Below, in pieces: positions 22,120 to 31,469 of a stretch of 64,000 nucleotides of DNA. Source of the stretch: Gammaproteobacteria bacterium (GTDB lineage Bacteria; Pseudomonadota; Gammaproteobacteria; Xanthomonadales; Rhodanobacteraceae); the NCBI GenBank assembly GCA_004295005.1, contig SHNG01000006.1, forward strand, positions 1 to 64,000, read 5' to 3'. A program made the translations under genes and the position numbers. Under the pieces are notes generated by a model. The model was not told the DNA's origin and made no database searches. It saw only the letters and a list, made by a program, of their open reading frames with translations. How positions within the stretch are numbered: position 1 is the stretch's first letter; every line of letters starts with the position of its first letter.

Positions 22120-25100
22120 ATGCAAATCGAGCAGAATGCGGCAGCCGACTCAATGATCGCGGCTCCGGCATCAGGCCGTCATTGGACCTTGTCGCGAACC
22201 TTGGCCGCCGCGTACCTGTTGGCCGGTCTGGTCGCTACGGTTGAAGCAGTCGCGGTGCCTGCGCAGATCGAGGTTGATGTTCACGCAGCCAGCTCAAGGC
22301 TGCGCCCGGGTGCGCCAGCCCACTATGTAGTGGAAGTCAGGAATTCCGGTGGAATGCAAGCCGGCGCCCGCGTGGTTGTTGCCATTCCAGAAGGTTTGCA
22401 GAACGCAGCCTGGACCTGTGTCGCGCATGCTGGTTCACGTTGTTCCGCAGCAACGGCAAGCGGCAATCTGAACCAGCCCTTGGACGGCCTCGCTGCCGGC
22501 TCCGCGCTTGAGTTCCATCTTGATGCGAGAGTGGGCAGTGCGCCACCTGCGTACGTGGATTTGCAGGCGAGCACCAGCTTGCCGACGGGCGCGCGCTGCG
22601 CCGATGGTCAGACTGCGCCCTGTCGATCGCGCGTGTCCCTGCCTGCCGGTGCCGGGGTAGTGCTGGATCTGTCGTCGTCGGCAACGGCACTGGTTGCAGG
22701 ACAGGTCGTGCAGTATTCAATCAACGCACACACGGACACCGTGCACGCCAGCACCGCGGGCAGTGTGCTGCGCAGCCCCGTGCCGAACGGATTGATCAAC
22801 AGCCGCTGGACTTGCCAGTCATCGGTTGGTGCGTGTGCGCAAACCCAAGGCGCCGGCCCGATAGAGCAGGTGCTGGGAAATTTTTCAGGGTCGGAGCTTC
22901 GCTTCGAGATCAATGCGGAGGTGGCCGCCAATCCTCCGCCAACCATTGTCCAGATTGCGGCGCTTTCCCCTCCGTATGGCGCAGCCTGCGTTGACGGTGC
23001 ATCGCGGAGTCTGAACGCGGCGGGCGGCGTTTGCGTGGTTCGCAGCACTTTGGCAACAACACCGTGGATCTTTGCCAGTCGCAGTCCGGATTACAGCCTG
23101 GATGGTACGACTGTTTCCAACCGGTTTGTTTTCGAGAACCGTGGGTCCGCGATCCCCGCCGGCACGATTTCCATGCCAATGCCTGAAGGTGCCGCGACCC
23201 TGCGCTGGACGTGTGCAGGTGAAGGCATGCGTTGCCCGCGTTCGAGTGGGTCCGGTGCAATCCAGCAGGCCGTTGCCGCATGGCCGGCTGCAGCGCGCCT
23301 CATCTATGACGTGTCGGTGGGTTTTGACCCGGCTTCCGCGATTCGCACGCAGGCCCGCATGTCGGTGATGCCATCGACGAGTGCACGCTGCGGAATCAGC
23401 GAATCCGCGCCGCCGTGTTTCGCGGACGAAGCGGCGGTTCCCTCATCCGGCGATCTTGCCATTGAGATGCAGGTGGATCGGCTCGGAGCAAGCCCGGGAC
23501 AAAGCGTGGTCTACCGCGTCGATGTGGGCAACTCATCGGGCACGGCGTCGGTGCGCAATCTGGTTCTTGATGTGCCGTTGCCGCAAGGCATTGATGCGTT
23601 CACGTCCTGGTCCTGCGTTTCATCCGGTGCGGGCGGCGCATGCCCGGTGGCGACCGGCAGTGGTCCGATCCGGCAGGTTTTCTCGCAATTGGATGGCAAC
23701 GCCCGCCTGACTTACCGCATCGTTGCCCAGGTAGGTGCGAACGCATCCGAGAAGGTCCAAGCCGTGGCACGACTGGTGCCTCCAGCCGGTGCTGACGCGG
23801 GTTGTCGTTCTCGATCCGGCGCCAATGCGGCTTGCGTCGCAAGCGCCGGGTTTGCGACCGTACCGGTACTGGCACTCGACCAGTACGCGCGCAATGCGCA
23901 AGCCGGCGAAGCGGGCGCACTGAATTACTCGATGGATGTTTTCAATCTGGGTGCCGGATCCGGTCGCATGGGAATCCAGGGGTTCTGGCCGGATGGTCTG
24001 ACCGGCACACGCTGGATTTGCAGTGGGCTTGGCATGGCCTGTCCAGAACAGAATGGCAGTGGAAGCATTCTGGCGCAATTGGTACAAATGCCCAGTGGTG
24101 CGGGGTTGCGCTTTGATGTTTCCGCGAATCCATCAGCGCCCGCGGAATCCGCGGTCGACAGTGTGTTGAAGGCGGTCCCGCAAGCTCGCGGAAATTGTCT
24201 CCCGGGACTGGAGCAGGCGCCCAGCATGCGCGCCTGCATCAATGAGGCAGAACTTCGCGCAGGGCCGCTCCTGGAACTGTCAGTCGATGCGCGAGAAGCC
24301 CAACTTCTGAGTGGAGGGCAGGGGAATTTCGTGGTGACACTGGAAAATCGCGGCAGCGATGCGCATGCCTCCCGATTGGACATTCCCCTGCCGGAAGGCA
24401 TTGAACGCATTGACTGGTCCTGTGTTGGCCATGCAGGCGCAACATGTCCATTGGCCTCGGGTAGCGGTGCGGTCAGTGGCAACATTGCATTGCTGCCGGC
24501 GGGTGGCTCACTCGTGTATTCGGTTCGTGCGCGCATCGGGCAGGTGACACCCCCACGAGTCGGTTTGCTTGCTTCGGTAACCCCGCCTGCGGGTGGTCGA
24601 TGCGCGCACGATTCCTGCATCCAGCCAATAACACTGCCGGTGTCACAAATCCCCGCAGCACATCTGGATCTGACCCTGACACCCGCGCAGGACAGCGTTA
24701 CCCCGGGCGCGAGTGCAGCCTGGACTCTCGATATTCGCAATCTCGGCTCGGAGTCGGCGCACAAGGTCGCCATCACGTCGGGGGCTGCGGACGATGGGGT
24801 ATCGGTTCTGCGATGGACCTGCCGGGGAAGGGAGTGTCCCGTGTCCCAAGGTGCTGGGCCGCTCAACCAGGTGGTCGAGATCCTGCCGGCATACGACGCA
24901 AGCGCTGACTTGGCGGGAACTGAAAACGCTTCCGGTCGGTTGGTCTATTCGCTTGAAGGCCGAATTGATGGAGTGCCGCGGTCCGAGGTCAAGGTGTCGG
25001 CCAATGCGCTACCCGCCACTCCAACCAGTTGTACGCCAACGCCTTGCCAGGTTGAATCGGCCGTCATCGAAACGCCCGCCGGGACACCACCTTCTACCAT

Positions 25101-26676
25101 CACGCTCACGTTGTTGGCGGATAAGACTGAAGCAAACTTGGGCGACACCATCAATTACACCTTCCAGGTGAGCGCAGGCGCGGGTTCCGGGGTAGTGGAC
25201 ATGCAAGTGTTGGCGTTTGCTCCGGCGGGCGTTGACAGCACAACTTGGACTTGTGTTGCCGCGGGTGGAGCGAACTGCACGAGCAGCGGAACAGGTGACG
25301 TTGTTGATACGGTGACTTTCATGCCGCAGGGTGCCTCCCTTACCTATTCCATTGTGGCTGCCGTAACCAGTGCAACCCAATACCCGTTTGTCGAGTACTC
25401 GGGATCTGTTGGTTCGTCGATGGGACCGATCACGTGTGTGCCCGCAAGCTGCGGCGTATTTTTGTCGATTCCACTGAACCTGCCACCGGCCTCCGTCCAG
25501 GTCACCAAGACGGCCAACCGCAGCAGCCTGGATCCGGGTGGCTCGGTGCAGTACACGGTAACCATTGCCAATACCGGAGTTGACGGCGATACCGTTGCGC
25601 AAAACCTGCAGATCGGCGATCCGATTCCCAACGGACTGGAATCCTTTGCCTGGACCTGCACGGGCGTTGGTTTCAAGGCCTTCTGTCCGGAACCCAGCGG
25701 AACCGGCCCGATCGCGGATAGCATCAATTTCCTGAATCCTGGCGAGTCGATCGTCTACACCATTGATGCCGTTGTTTCCGCAAACGCAAGCGGCGAAGTG
25801 ACAAATCGTGCCTTCTTTGTCGGAGACAACGTTTCGTGCACGCCGGCAAGCTGCCAGGCAATTTCCCGTTTGCCTGTCGCGGGAGCGGCTGGCCCTGTGG
25901 TTGAAGTGAGCAAGCTGGCCAACCCGAGCTCGGGAATTCCCGTTGCCCCGGGTCAGGCAATCAACTGGACCTTGCGGGCATCCAATTCCGGGGCGGCAAC
26001 TTTGGCGCCCGTGGTACTTGCCGACATTTTGCCGACAAATGTGGAGAGCCTGAGTGTCCAGCCTGGCGCCGGCGTACAGTGCAGTTCCTTGGCTCCAACG
26101 CCTGGCGAGCAATTGGTCTGCACCATTCCACAAGGATTCTCCGGAGAGCGGCTGGTTGTCATTTCGGCAACGGTTCCCGACTCCGCGATCTCGGCGATTT
26201 CAAACTCTGTCAGTGTGTCGGGCGAAGATCAGCCAACCTGCGTTTCCTGCAGCGTGAGCAACCCGATTGCACTGCCGGTGGATGTTTCCATTGCCAACCC
26301 CAGGGCCTTCTCCGCAGGTGGCATTCAGGGCACCCTGGTTGACATCGTAAACCTGTCAGCCGTCGGCGCCGGCAATATCACGGTAAGCGTCAACCCGGCA
26401 GCGTCTGTGCGACTGCTGGCTCCGCTCTCGACCGGCTGCACGGCGACGCAAGGTGCGGGAGGCAGTGTCTCGGTAAGCTGTCCCAATCCGCCAAGCTCCC
26501 AGGGTATCCAATGCTCGGGCAGTTCGTGCTCCCTGGCGCAGATTCCATCCGGATCGGCGGTGAGTCTTTTCGTGGCCCTGACCACCAACAGCAGCGCCAC
26601 GCTTGAGGCACCGGTAACCGGTGATGTCAATCCGGCCAACAATTCCATCAATCTGACGGCCGGGGGTACGCCATGA
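22120..26676 (+). CDS. Giant exported DUF11/W-x-C tandem-repeat protein
   Basis: This 1518-residue protein has an extended N-terminal region and signal segment (LAAAYLLAGLVATVEAVAVPAQ, cleavage about residue 44-48). The rest is about eleven immunoglobulin-like repeats of some 130 residues, DUF11-like (clearest at VQVTKTANRSSLDPGGSVQY). Nine repeats carry W-[TIS]-C followed 6-11 residues later by a second Cys, often Cys-Pro, then a G-S-G or G-A-G turn; most end with another Cys pair. This suggests two disulfides per repeat and therefore export. The last two units have lost the Trp. No sorting signal or C-terminal membrane anchor is visible. The stop overlaps the next start (ATGA), so it is probably co-translated with the beta-barrel protein. 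The role, such as adhesin or surface fibre, is inference. Confidence 0.82.
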   Translation: MQIEQNAAADSMIAAPASGRHWTLSRTLAAAYLLAGLVATVEAVAVPAQIEVDVHAASSRLRPGAPAHYVVEVRNSGGMQAGARVVVAIPEGLQNAAWTCVAHAGSRCSAATASGNLNQPLDGLAAGSALEFHLDARVGSAPPAYVDLQASTSLPTGARCADGQTAPCRSRVSLPAGAGVVLDLSSSATALVAGQVVQYSINAHTDTVHASTAGSVLRSPVPNGLINSRWTCQSSVGACAQTQGAGPIEQVLGNFSGSELRFEINAEVAANPPPTIVQIAALSPPYGAACVDGASRSLNAAGGVCVVRSTLATTPWIFASRSPDYSLDGTTVSNRFVFENRGSAIPAGTISMPMPEGAATLRWTCAGEGMRCPRSSGSGAIQQAVAAWPAAARLIYDVSVGFDPASAIRTQARMSVMPSTSARCGISESAPPCFADEAAVPSSGDLAIEMQVDRLGASPGQSVVYRVDVGNSSGTASVRNLVLDVPLPQGIDAFTSWSCVSSGAGGACPVATGSGPIRQVFSQLDGNARLTYRIVAQVGANASEKVQAVARLVPPAGADAGCRSRSGANAACVASAGFATVPVLALDQYARNAQAGEAGALNYSMDVFNLGAGSGRMGIQGFWPDGLTGTRWICSGLGMACPEQNGSGSILAQLVQMPSGAGLRFDVSANPSAPAESAVDSVLKAVPQARGNCLPGLEQAPSMRACINEAELRAGPLLELSVDAREAQLLSGGQGNFVVTLENRGSDAHASRLDIPLPEGIERIDWSCVGHAGATCPLASGSGAVSGNIALLPAGGSLVYSVRARIGQVTPPRVGLLASVTPPAGGRCAHDSCIQPITLPVSQIPAAHLDLTLTPAQDSVTPGASAAWTLDIRNLGSESAHKVAITSGAADDGVSVLRWTCRGRECPVSQGAGPLNQVVEILPAYDASADLAGTENASGRLVYSLEGRIDGVPRSEVKVSANALPATPTSCTPTPCQVESAVIETPAGTPPSTITLTLLADKTEANLGDTINYTFQVSAGAGSGVVDMQVLAFAPAGVDSTTWTCVAAGGANCTSSGTGDVVDTVTFMPQGASLTYSIVAAVTSATQYPFVEYSGSVGSSMGPITCVPASCGVFLSIPLNLPPASVQVTKTANRSSLDPGGSVQYTVTIANTGVDGDTVAQNLQIGDPIPNGLESFAWTCTGVGFKAFCPEPSGTGPIADSINFLNPGESIVYTIDAVVSANASGEVTNRAFFVGDNVSCTPASCQAISRLPVAGAAGPVVEVSKLANPSSGIPVAPGQAINWTLRASNSGAATLAPVVLADILPTNVESLSVQPGAGVQCSSLAPTPGEQLVCTIPQGFSGERLVVISATVPDSAISAISNSVSVSGEDQPTCVSCSVSNPIALPVDVSIANPRAFSAGGIQGTLVDIVNLSAVGAGNITVSVNPAASVRLLAPLSTGCTATQGAGGSVSVSCPNPPSSQGIQCSGSSCSLAQIPSGSAVSLFVALTTNSSATLEAPVTGDVNPANNSINLTAGGTP

Positions 26677-28655
26677 TCGCGCTTGGTTCGGGGTCCCGTT
26701 CCCTTGGATGCGTTCGCTACGCGGCATGTGCGAGCCTGCTGGCGGCACTTGTCGCGCCAGTCTCTGCCGCCGCGTTCCAGGAGCTGGTTGTGGTGCGCAA
26801 GAGCGGGCAGTCGTACAGCCACGTTTCCCACAACAAGTCGGCAACCCAGGCGGCTGCCGCCTGTGCCGATCCGGGCGTTGCGTTTGCATTCACCGTGGAA
26901 CCCAGTGACGGGGTGACAAGCATCGAGGTTGAGCGCAATGCCAACACGGTCCTCAATATTCCACTGACCGTGACCCTGGGTTGTTCAAGCGTTGATGGAA
27001 CAGCCCTCATCGCGTTCAACGCGGTCGGCGGAACCGCAGTGAGCGGTACCGATTTCGTGTCCACGCCCGGTTCGGCATTGCTCAACCTGACTAGCCACGA
27101 CGATGGAAGCGGCGCGCCATCAAGCGCAAGCGCATCCGTGAACATCAGCATTTTGGGGACGCCACAGTCATCCGCACGCACCTTGTCGGTGGTTCGTACG
27201 GAAGGATCCTTTCAGGGCGTGCTCGCCGATGGCCAGCCATTGGTGGGCGTGATTCCGGGCAGCAATTCGCCCATCGTGAGCGTAACCATCCTGGGTTCGG
27301 TGAACATTGGAGACGCCACCGGCGGCATTCCGGGCGTTGATCCGGCTGCCGGCGAAGTGGGCACCGCAACCGCGAATTTCTGTGGACAGGGTGGGGGTGG
27401 AACAGGGAGTACCGCGTGTCAGGCAACCCAGGTTGCAGCGGAACTGGTTGCAGACCCGGATACCCCGAGTTCCGTGAGGGAAGCTGCAACAGAAGTGCTG
27501 GAAAACAATCTGCTTGCCATTGCTCCCGACGAGACCACGGCTATCGCTTTCGTGGCGCCAATCCTGGCTACTGGTCAGTTTGACAATCTGGCGTCTCGCG
27601 TTGCCGAGCTGCGCACTGCCGACATGGGCGGCACCATCAGTACCGGAGGGCTGACCCTGCTCAGCAATGGAATGCCGATTTCATTGGCAAGTCTTGCGGT
27701 ACTCAATCAGACCGACGATCCGCAGTCCGAGCGCAACGAAGAACGGCGCACCCTGCTCGGAGGTACACGACTGGGCATGTGGCTGAACGGGAATCTTGGA
27801 TCCAGCGAGAGTGATCGCCGGGAATCGAACTCCGGCTTCGAATCCGACACCTGGAACATCACAGGCGGAGTGGACTATCGGTTCACTGACCAGTTCTTTG
27901 CCGGAGTTGCACTCGGCTTTTCGAGCCTTGATGCGGACTACAGCAACGAGCAGGGCTCGCTGGATGCCGATTCGCGCTCGGTGCATCTCTACTCGGGATA
28001 CGCGATACCCAATGGGCTCAGCTTCGATGGATCAGTGAGTTACCTGCGCAGCGATTACACGCAAAAGCGCGTGATCGAGATCATGCAACTCGACGGCAGC
28101 GGGACCGGCATGCAGTCCCTTGGTCGCGACATCGCCACCGGCAAGCCATCCGTCGACCAGTATGGTTTCAGTTTTGGTGTGACCTACACAATCATGCGTG
28201 GAACCTGGACGATTGCCCCCCAGGCACAGTTCTCGCTTGTTCGCACGCGTTATGAAGCATTCCAGGAGACCGGCCCCTCCGACTTCAACCTGCGTTACGC
28301 GGAACGGAGCAACAACAATCGTTCGTTGTCGGCGGGTGCCTATGTTGATCGAACCTTCGCGACGTCGGTCGGCGCATTCAGGCCCTACCTGCGCGCCTAC
28401 TACTTTGCCGACAGCGGAGCATCCAACGACCTGATCACAAGCTTTGTCCAGGCCAATGACGATGGAAGCAATGAATCCCTCACCCTTTCGATGATCGAGC
28501 CGGACAATCGCTATGGAACTGCCGAAATGGGCCTGGGATTCAGCCGCCCGATCGGCACCCGCACCGTGGATTTCAATGTGGGCTATCTGCAGACCTTCAG
28601 TTTCCAGGATCTCAACCGCTGGGCGCTGCGCTTTGATGTGAGGATTCCACTCTGA
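26673..28655 (+). CDS. Autotransporter beta-domain protein with Calx-beta-like passenger
   Basis: This 660-residue protein has a signal peptide (SLLAALVAPVSAAA, cleavage about residue 34), then a passenger with a Calx-beta-like unit (about 65-165; SSVDGTALIAFNAVGGTAVSGTDFVS resembles the GTA-x-GxDF motif). A mainly helical linker with VAAELVADPDTPSSVREAATEVLE follows, and a C-terminal autotransporter-type barrel of about 280 residues (LGGTRLGMWLNGNLGSS to RWALRFDVRIPL). Barrel strands with NITGGVDYRFTDQFFAGVALGFSS are characteristic. The final residue is Leu, not the usual Phe or Trp. The passenger is short. Its start overlaps the stop of the DUF11 gene, suggesting the two act together at the outer membrane. 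Confidence 0.85.
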   Translation: MIALGSGSRSLGCVRYAACASLLAALVAPVSAAAFQELVVVRKSGQSYSHVSHNKSATQAAAACADPGVAFAFTVEPSDGVTSIEVERNANTVLNIPLTVTLGCSSVDGTALIAFNAVGGTAVSGTDFVSTPGSALLNLTSHDDGSGAPSSASASVNISILGTPQSSARTLSVVRTEGSFQGVLADGQPLVGVIPGSNSPIVSVTILGSVNIGDATGGIPGVDPAAGEVGTATANFCGQGGGGTGSTACQATQVAAELVADPDTPSSVREAATEVLENNLLAIAPDETTAIAFVAPILATGQFDNLASRVAELRTADMGGTISTGGLTLLSNGMPISLASLAVLNQTDDPQSERNEERRTLLGGTRLGMWLNGNLGSSESDRRESNSGFESDTWNITGGVDYRFTDQFFAGVALGFSSLDADYSNEQGSLDADSRSVHLYSGYAIPNGLSFDGSVSYLRSDYTQKRVIEIMQLDGSGTGMQSLGRDIATGKPSVDQYGFSFGVTYTIMRGTWTIAPQAQFSLVRTRYEAFQETGPSDFNLRYAERSNNNRSLSAGAYVDRTFATSVGAFRPYLRAYYFADSGASNDLITSFVQANDDGSNESLTLSMIEPDNRYGTAEMGLGFSRPIGTRTVDFNVGYLQTFSFQDLNRWALRFDVRIPL

Positions 28656-28682
28656 TGGCCAGCGTGATCCGCGGTGGCGCCA

Positions 28683-30404
28683 ATGAATAGCGATAGGCAC
28701 AAGCCTGAGGGCACGGGTGCACCCAAGGCGCAGGGTGAAACCCTGGAGTCGCACGAAAACGCAAAGACTTCCTTGCGGAATCCGGGGGCAGGGGACGGAT
28801 CCGATGCGCCAACGAAAATCATTCCGGGGCGGAACGAAGCGGAGGATTCGCCCACTCGGGTTTCCGAGCCGCCGACCCGCTTGCTGGACAATGCCTCGCC
28901 TCCAACCCGCGTATTGACCCGGGAGGCTGATGCCGATGCCCAGGGAGCGACTCGGGTGCTCCCCGCAGCCCGGCCTCCTGCGGGGCATTCCGGAGGTGCG
29001 CATCAGACCAACGTTTCGATGCCCGTGGGTGAGGCACCAAAGCCTCCGACGGCTACCTCGGTGTCCATCTCTGTGGCTCCAATCGTCCAGGTGGGGGCAC
29101 CGCGCACTGGTGCTTCAGCCTCGCCGTCATCTGCGCGTACCGCGGGCAGCGCAGCGGATCGCGACGAATTGCCAAAAACCGGTGATTTCATCAAGGAGCG
29201 ATTCGAACTGGTGCAGGAGCTCGGGCGTGGTGGCATGGGGGCCGTTTTCCGGGCGCGCGACATCCGCAAGATGGAAGCGCTCGATCCCGATCCCTTCGTG
29301 GCCATCAAGTTCATTTCCGGCAATCTGGTCGGATTCGAAAAGGCATTCGTGGCACTCCAGCGCGAAGCCAAGAATGCCCAGGAACTGAATCACCCGAACA
29401 TCGTCAAGGTGTTCGACTTCGACCGCGACAACAATCTTGTCTATCTGACAATGGAAGTGGTTGAAGGCGTGGCGCTGAATACGCGCATGCGGGAGTCGAC
29501 GAGTCGACCCTTGAGTGATGGCGAGCGCACGCGTCTGGCACACGGCATGTTGGCCGGCATGAGCTACGCACACTCGCGTGAGCTATCGCATGCAGACCTC
29601 AAGCCGTCCAACATGATGATCGACAAGAACGGCGACTTGAAGATCCTCGACTTCGGAATCGCAAGACGCCGCGAGTACGACACGGTTTTCGATGCCGACG
29701 ACCTGTTCGCATTGACCATCGACTACGCAAGCCCGGAGATGCTCAATCGTCAGCGGCCAACGCCCGCAGACGATGTCTACGCGCTCGGTTGCATCATCTA
29801 CTACCTGCATGCGGGCGCGCATCCATTCAATCACGTGCGCGCAGACGTGGCGCGCAACGAGAAGATGCGGCCAGTGCGGCCGGCCAGCATGAGCCGCGTG
29901 CAATGGCAGGCGGTTCGCAAGGCCCTGGCGTTCACGCGGGAGCAGCGGTTTGCGGATGCTGCGGCGTTCCAGCGTGCCTTTGAAGCACCCGATTGGCGAA
30001 AGATCGGCGGCGTTTCTTCGGCGGTGCTCGCTCTGTTGCTGGTGGTGGGCTGGTTTGCGGCCGACCCCATCCAGAGCTGGTTGACGGTCTCGGGATTGGA
30101 CCAGCAGCAGGCAGCGTCCTTGCAGCAAGGTTTGAAGGATGGCTCGGAGTACCTGTCCAGTGGCTATGGAGAAGATGCCGTTTACGCATTTTCCGAAGCG
30201 CTGGCAATCGATCCGCACAATGGCACGGCGAGGTCGGGGCTGGGGTCGGCGTTGACCCTGATTCAATCCAGGATGCCGGAGTCCCAGTACCGGGCCTATC
30301 TTCAATCCCAGCTGAAGGAAGAGCGCAACGGCGATGCCGTGAAGCAGATCGTATTGCGGAAAATCGCTGATCTTCCCGTTCAGCAGGACGCTTCGTCGCA
30401 TTGA
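28683..30404 (+). CDS. Transmembrane Ser/Thr protein kinase (HAD-type, non-RD)
   Basis: This 573-residue Hanks-type kinase has a disordered N-terminus (1-160) with repeated T-R-V/L motifs (SPTRV, PPTRL, PPTRV, GATRV), a kinase domain (about 170-430), a membrane helix (about 444-460, VLALLLVVGWFAA) and a C-terminal TPR-like periplasmic part. Seen in the kinase: GRGGMG glycine loop (about 180), VAIKFIS lysine (about 209), SHADLKPSNM catalytic loop (about 302-307) and DFGIARR (about 323). The HRD arginine is replaced by Ala, so activation by activation-loop phosphorylation is probably not classical. ATG 28683 is preferred over GTG 28674. It is the last gene of the caspase-DUF11-autotransporter run. 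A PP2C phosphatase encoded at 47.3-48.0 kb could oppose it. Confidence 0.9.
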   Translation: MNSDRHKPEGTGAPKAQGETLESHENAKTSLRNPGAGDGSDAPTKIIPGRNEAEDSPTRVSEPPTRLLDNASPPTRVLTREADADAQGATRVLPAARPPAGHSGGAHQTNVSMPVGEAPKPPTATSVSISVAPIVQVGAPRTGASASPSSARTAGSAADRDELPKTGDFIKERFELVQELGRGGMGAVFRARDIRKMEALDPDPFVAIKFISGNLVGFEKAFVALQREAKNAQELNHPNIVKVFDFDRDNNLVYLTMEVVEGVALNTRMRESTSRPLSDGERTRLAHGMLAGMSYAHSRELSHADLKPSNMMIDKNGDLKILDFGIARRREYDTVFDADDLFALTIDYASPEMLNRQRPTPADDVYALGCIIYYLHAGAHPFNHVRADVARNEKMRPVRPASMSRVQWQAVRKALAFTREQRFADAAAFQRAFEAPDWRKIGGVSSAVLALLLVVGWFAADPIQSWLTVSGLDQQQAASLQQGLKDGSEYLSSGYGEDAVYAFSEALAIDPHNGTARSGLGSALTLIQSRMPESQYRAYLQSQLKEERNGDAVKQIVLRKIADLPVQQDASSH

Positions 30405-30429
30405 CGGGCTGGTCCTGCGACATTACCAT
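30401..30429 (+). promoter_or_regulatory. Promoter of the tRNA cluster
   Basis: TTGACG (30401-30406) and TACCAT (30424-30429) are spaced by 17 bases. A GC-rich discriminator (TCCGCGCCCTG) follows, as in stringently controlled stable-RNA promoters. The -35 overlaps the stop codon of the kinase gene. The first tRNA begins about 55 bases downstream. Confidence 0.65.
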
Positions 30430-30484
30430 TCCGCGCCCTGCCGGGAGGGATGCCCGAGCGGGCGTATCGACGGATCGAGGTCGG

Positions 30485-30561
30485 CGGGGTATAGCGCAGT
30501 CTGGTAGCGCGCCTGCTTTGGGAGCAGGATGTCGGGGGTTCGAATCCCTCTACCCCGACCA
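30485..30561 (+). tRNA. tRNA-Pro (TGG)
   Basis: The cloverleaf has acceptor arms CGGGGTA and TACCCCG, anticodon loop TTTGGGA (anticodon TGG) and T-arm loop GTTCGAATC. CCA is encoded. It is the first of five tRNA genes in one run. Confidence 0.96.
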
Positions 30562-30650
30562 TTCTGGCTTTGTCTCCGCCGATGTGCGGCGCGCCGTTTG
30601 TTCCGGGCGTGACGGGACGATGGAATTGTGCCAATGATTCGACTGACGAT

Positions 30651-30727
30651 GCGCCCGTAGCTCAACCGGATAGAGCATCGGCCTTCTAAGCCGACGGTTG
30701 CAGGTTCGATTCCTGTCGGGCGCGCCA
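30651..30727 (+). tRNA. tRNA-Arg (TCT)
   Basis: Acceptor arms GCGCCCG and CGGGCGC, anticodon loop CTTCTAA (anticodon TCT), T loop GGTTCGATTCC. CCA is encoded and the discriminator is G. Confidence 0.96.
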
Positions 30728-30830
30728 CCGTTCGGGAAAACCAGGCCAGGATGGCGATGGCATGATTCGGGTCGGGAATGGCTTCCGGGATTTGGAAGGC
30801 GCCCGGTGTGCAAAGCAAGAGTTGATTCTG

Positions 30831-30907
30831 GTGGGCGTAGCTCAGCTGGTTAGAGTCCCGGATTGTGATTCCGGTTGTCGGGGGTTCGAATCCCCTCGCT
30901 CACCCCA
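30831..30907 (+). tRNA. tRNA-His (GTG)
   Basis: Acceptor arms GTGGGCG and CGCTCAC, anticodon loop TTGTGAT (anticodon GTG). The G at 30830 and the discriminator C at 30904 match the G-1:C73 pair unique to tRNA-His. CCA is encoded. Confidence 0.95.
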
Positions 30908-30966
30908 AATTCGTGGCTTGCCGGTTTTTCGGAAAGTCGGGTGTTGGTATACTGGTTTGTCTGTTT

Positions 30967-31042
30967 GGGTCGTTAGCTCAGTTGGTAGAGCAGTTGACTC
31001 TTAATCAATAGGTCGAAGGTTCGAATCCTTCACGACCCACCA
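30967..31042 (+). tRNA. tRNA-Lys (CTT)
   Basis: Acceptor arms GGGTCGT and ACGACCC. The anticodon stem GTTGA/TCAAT encloses the loop CTCTTAA, giving anticodon CTT, which reads AAG. CCA is encoded. Confidence 0.93.
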
Positions 31043-31125
31043 AACAGAACCCTTCGGGCATCGGCCCGCGCTCCATCCCGATGCCGTCAATTGTCCCCGT
31101 CGTTGACGCGTTGGATTCTGGCGTT

Positions 31126-31210
<85 letters not shown>

Positions 31211-31469
31211 GTCCAGGATCGGCGCAAAACAGGCGTCAGGGCCCGGACAGGTCAATTGCTTTGCCACTTCGCAGCGCAGAGGAAATGAGGGATCCCGACG
31301 GTTCGTGGGGAGGGGCTCCCTTTCGGGAATCCGGATTGGAGACGGCTTTGCGGGTCCGGAATCCGCCAAACTTGGCCGTCGGTTCTCCGATTCCCCTCAA
31401 CAATGAATTATGATTATCGGCTAGCCACGCCCCAGCCATGCTCGGGTACCCATGTTTCAAGGAGCATCC

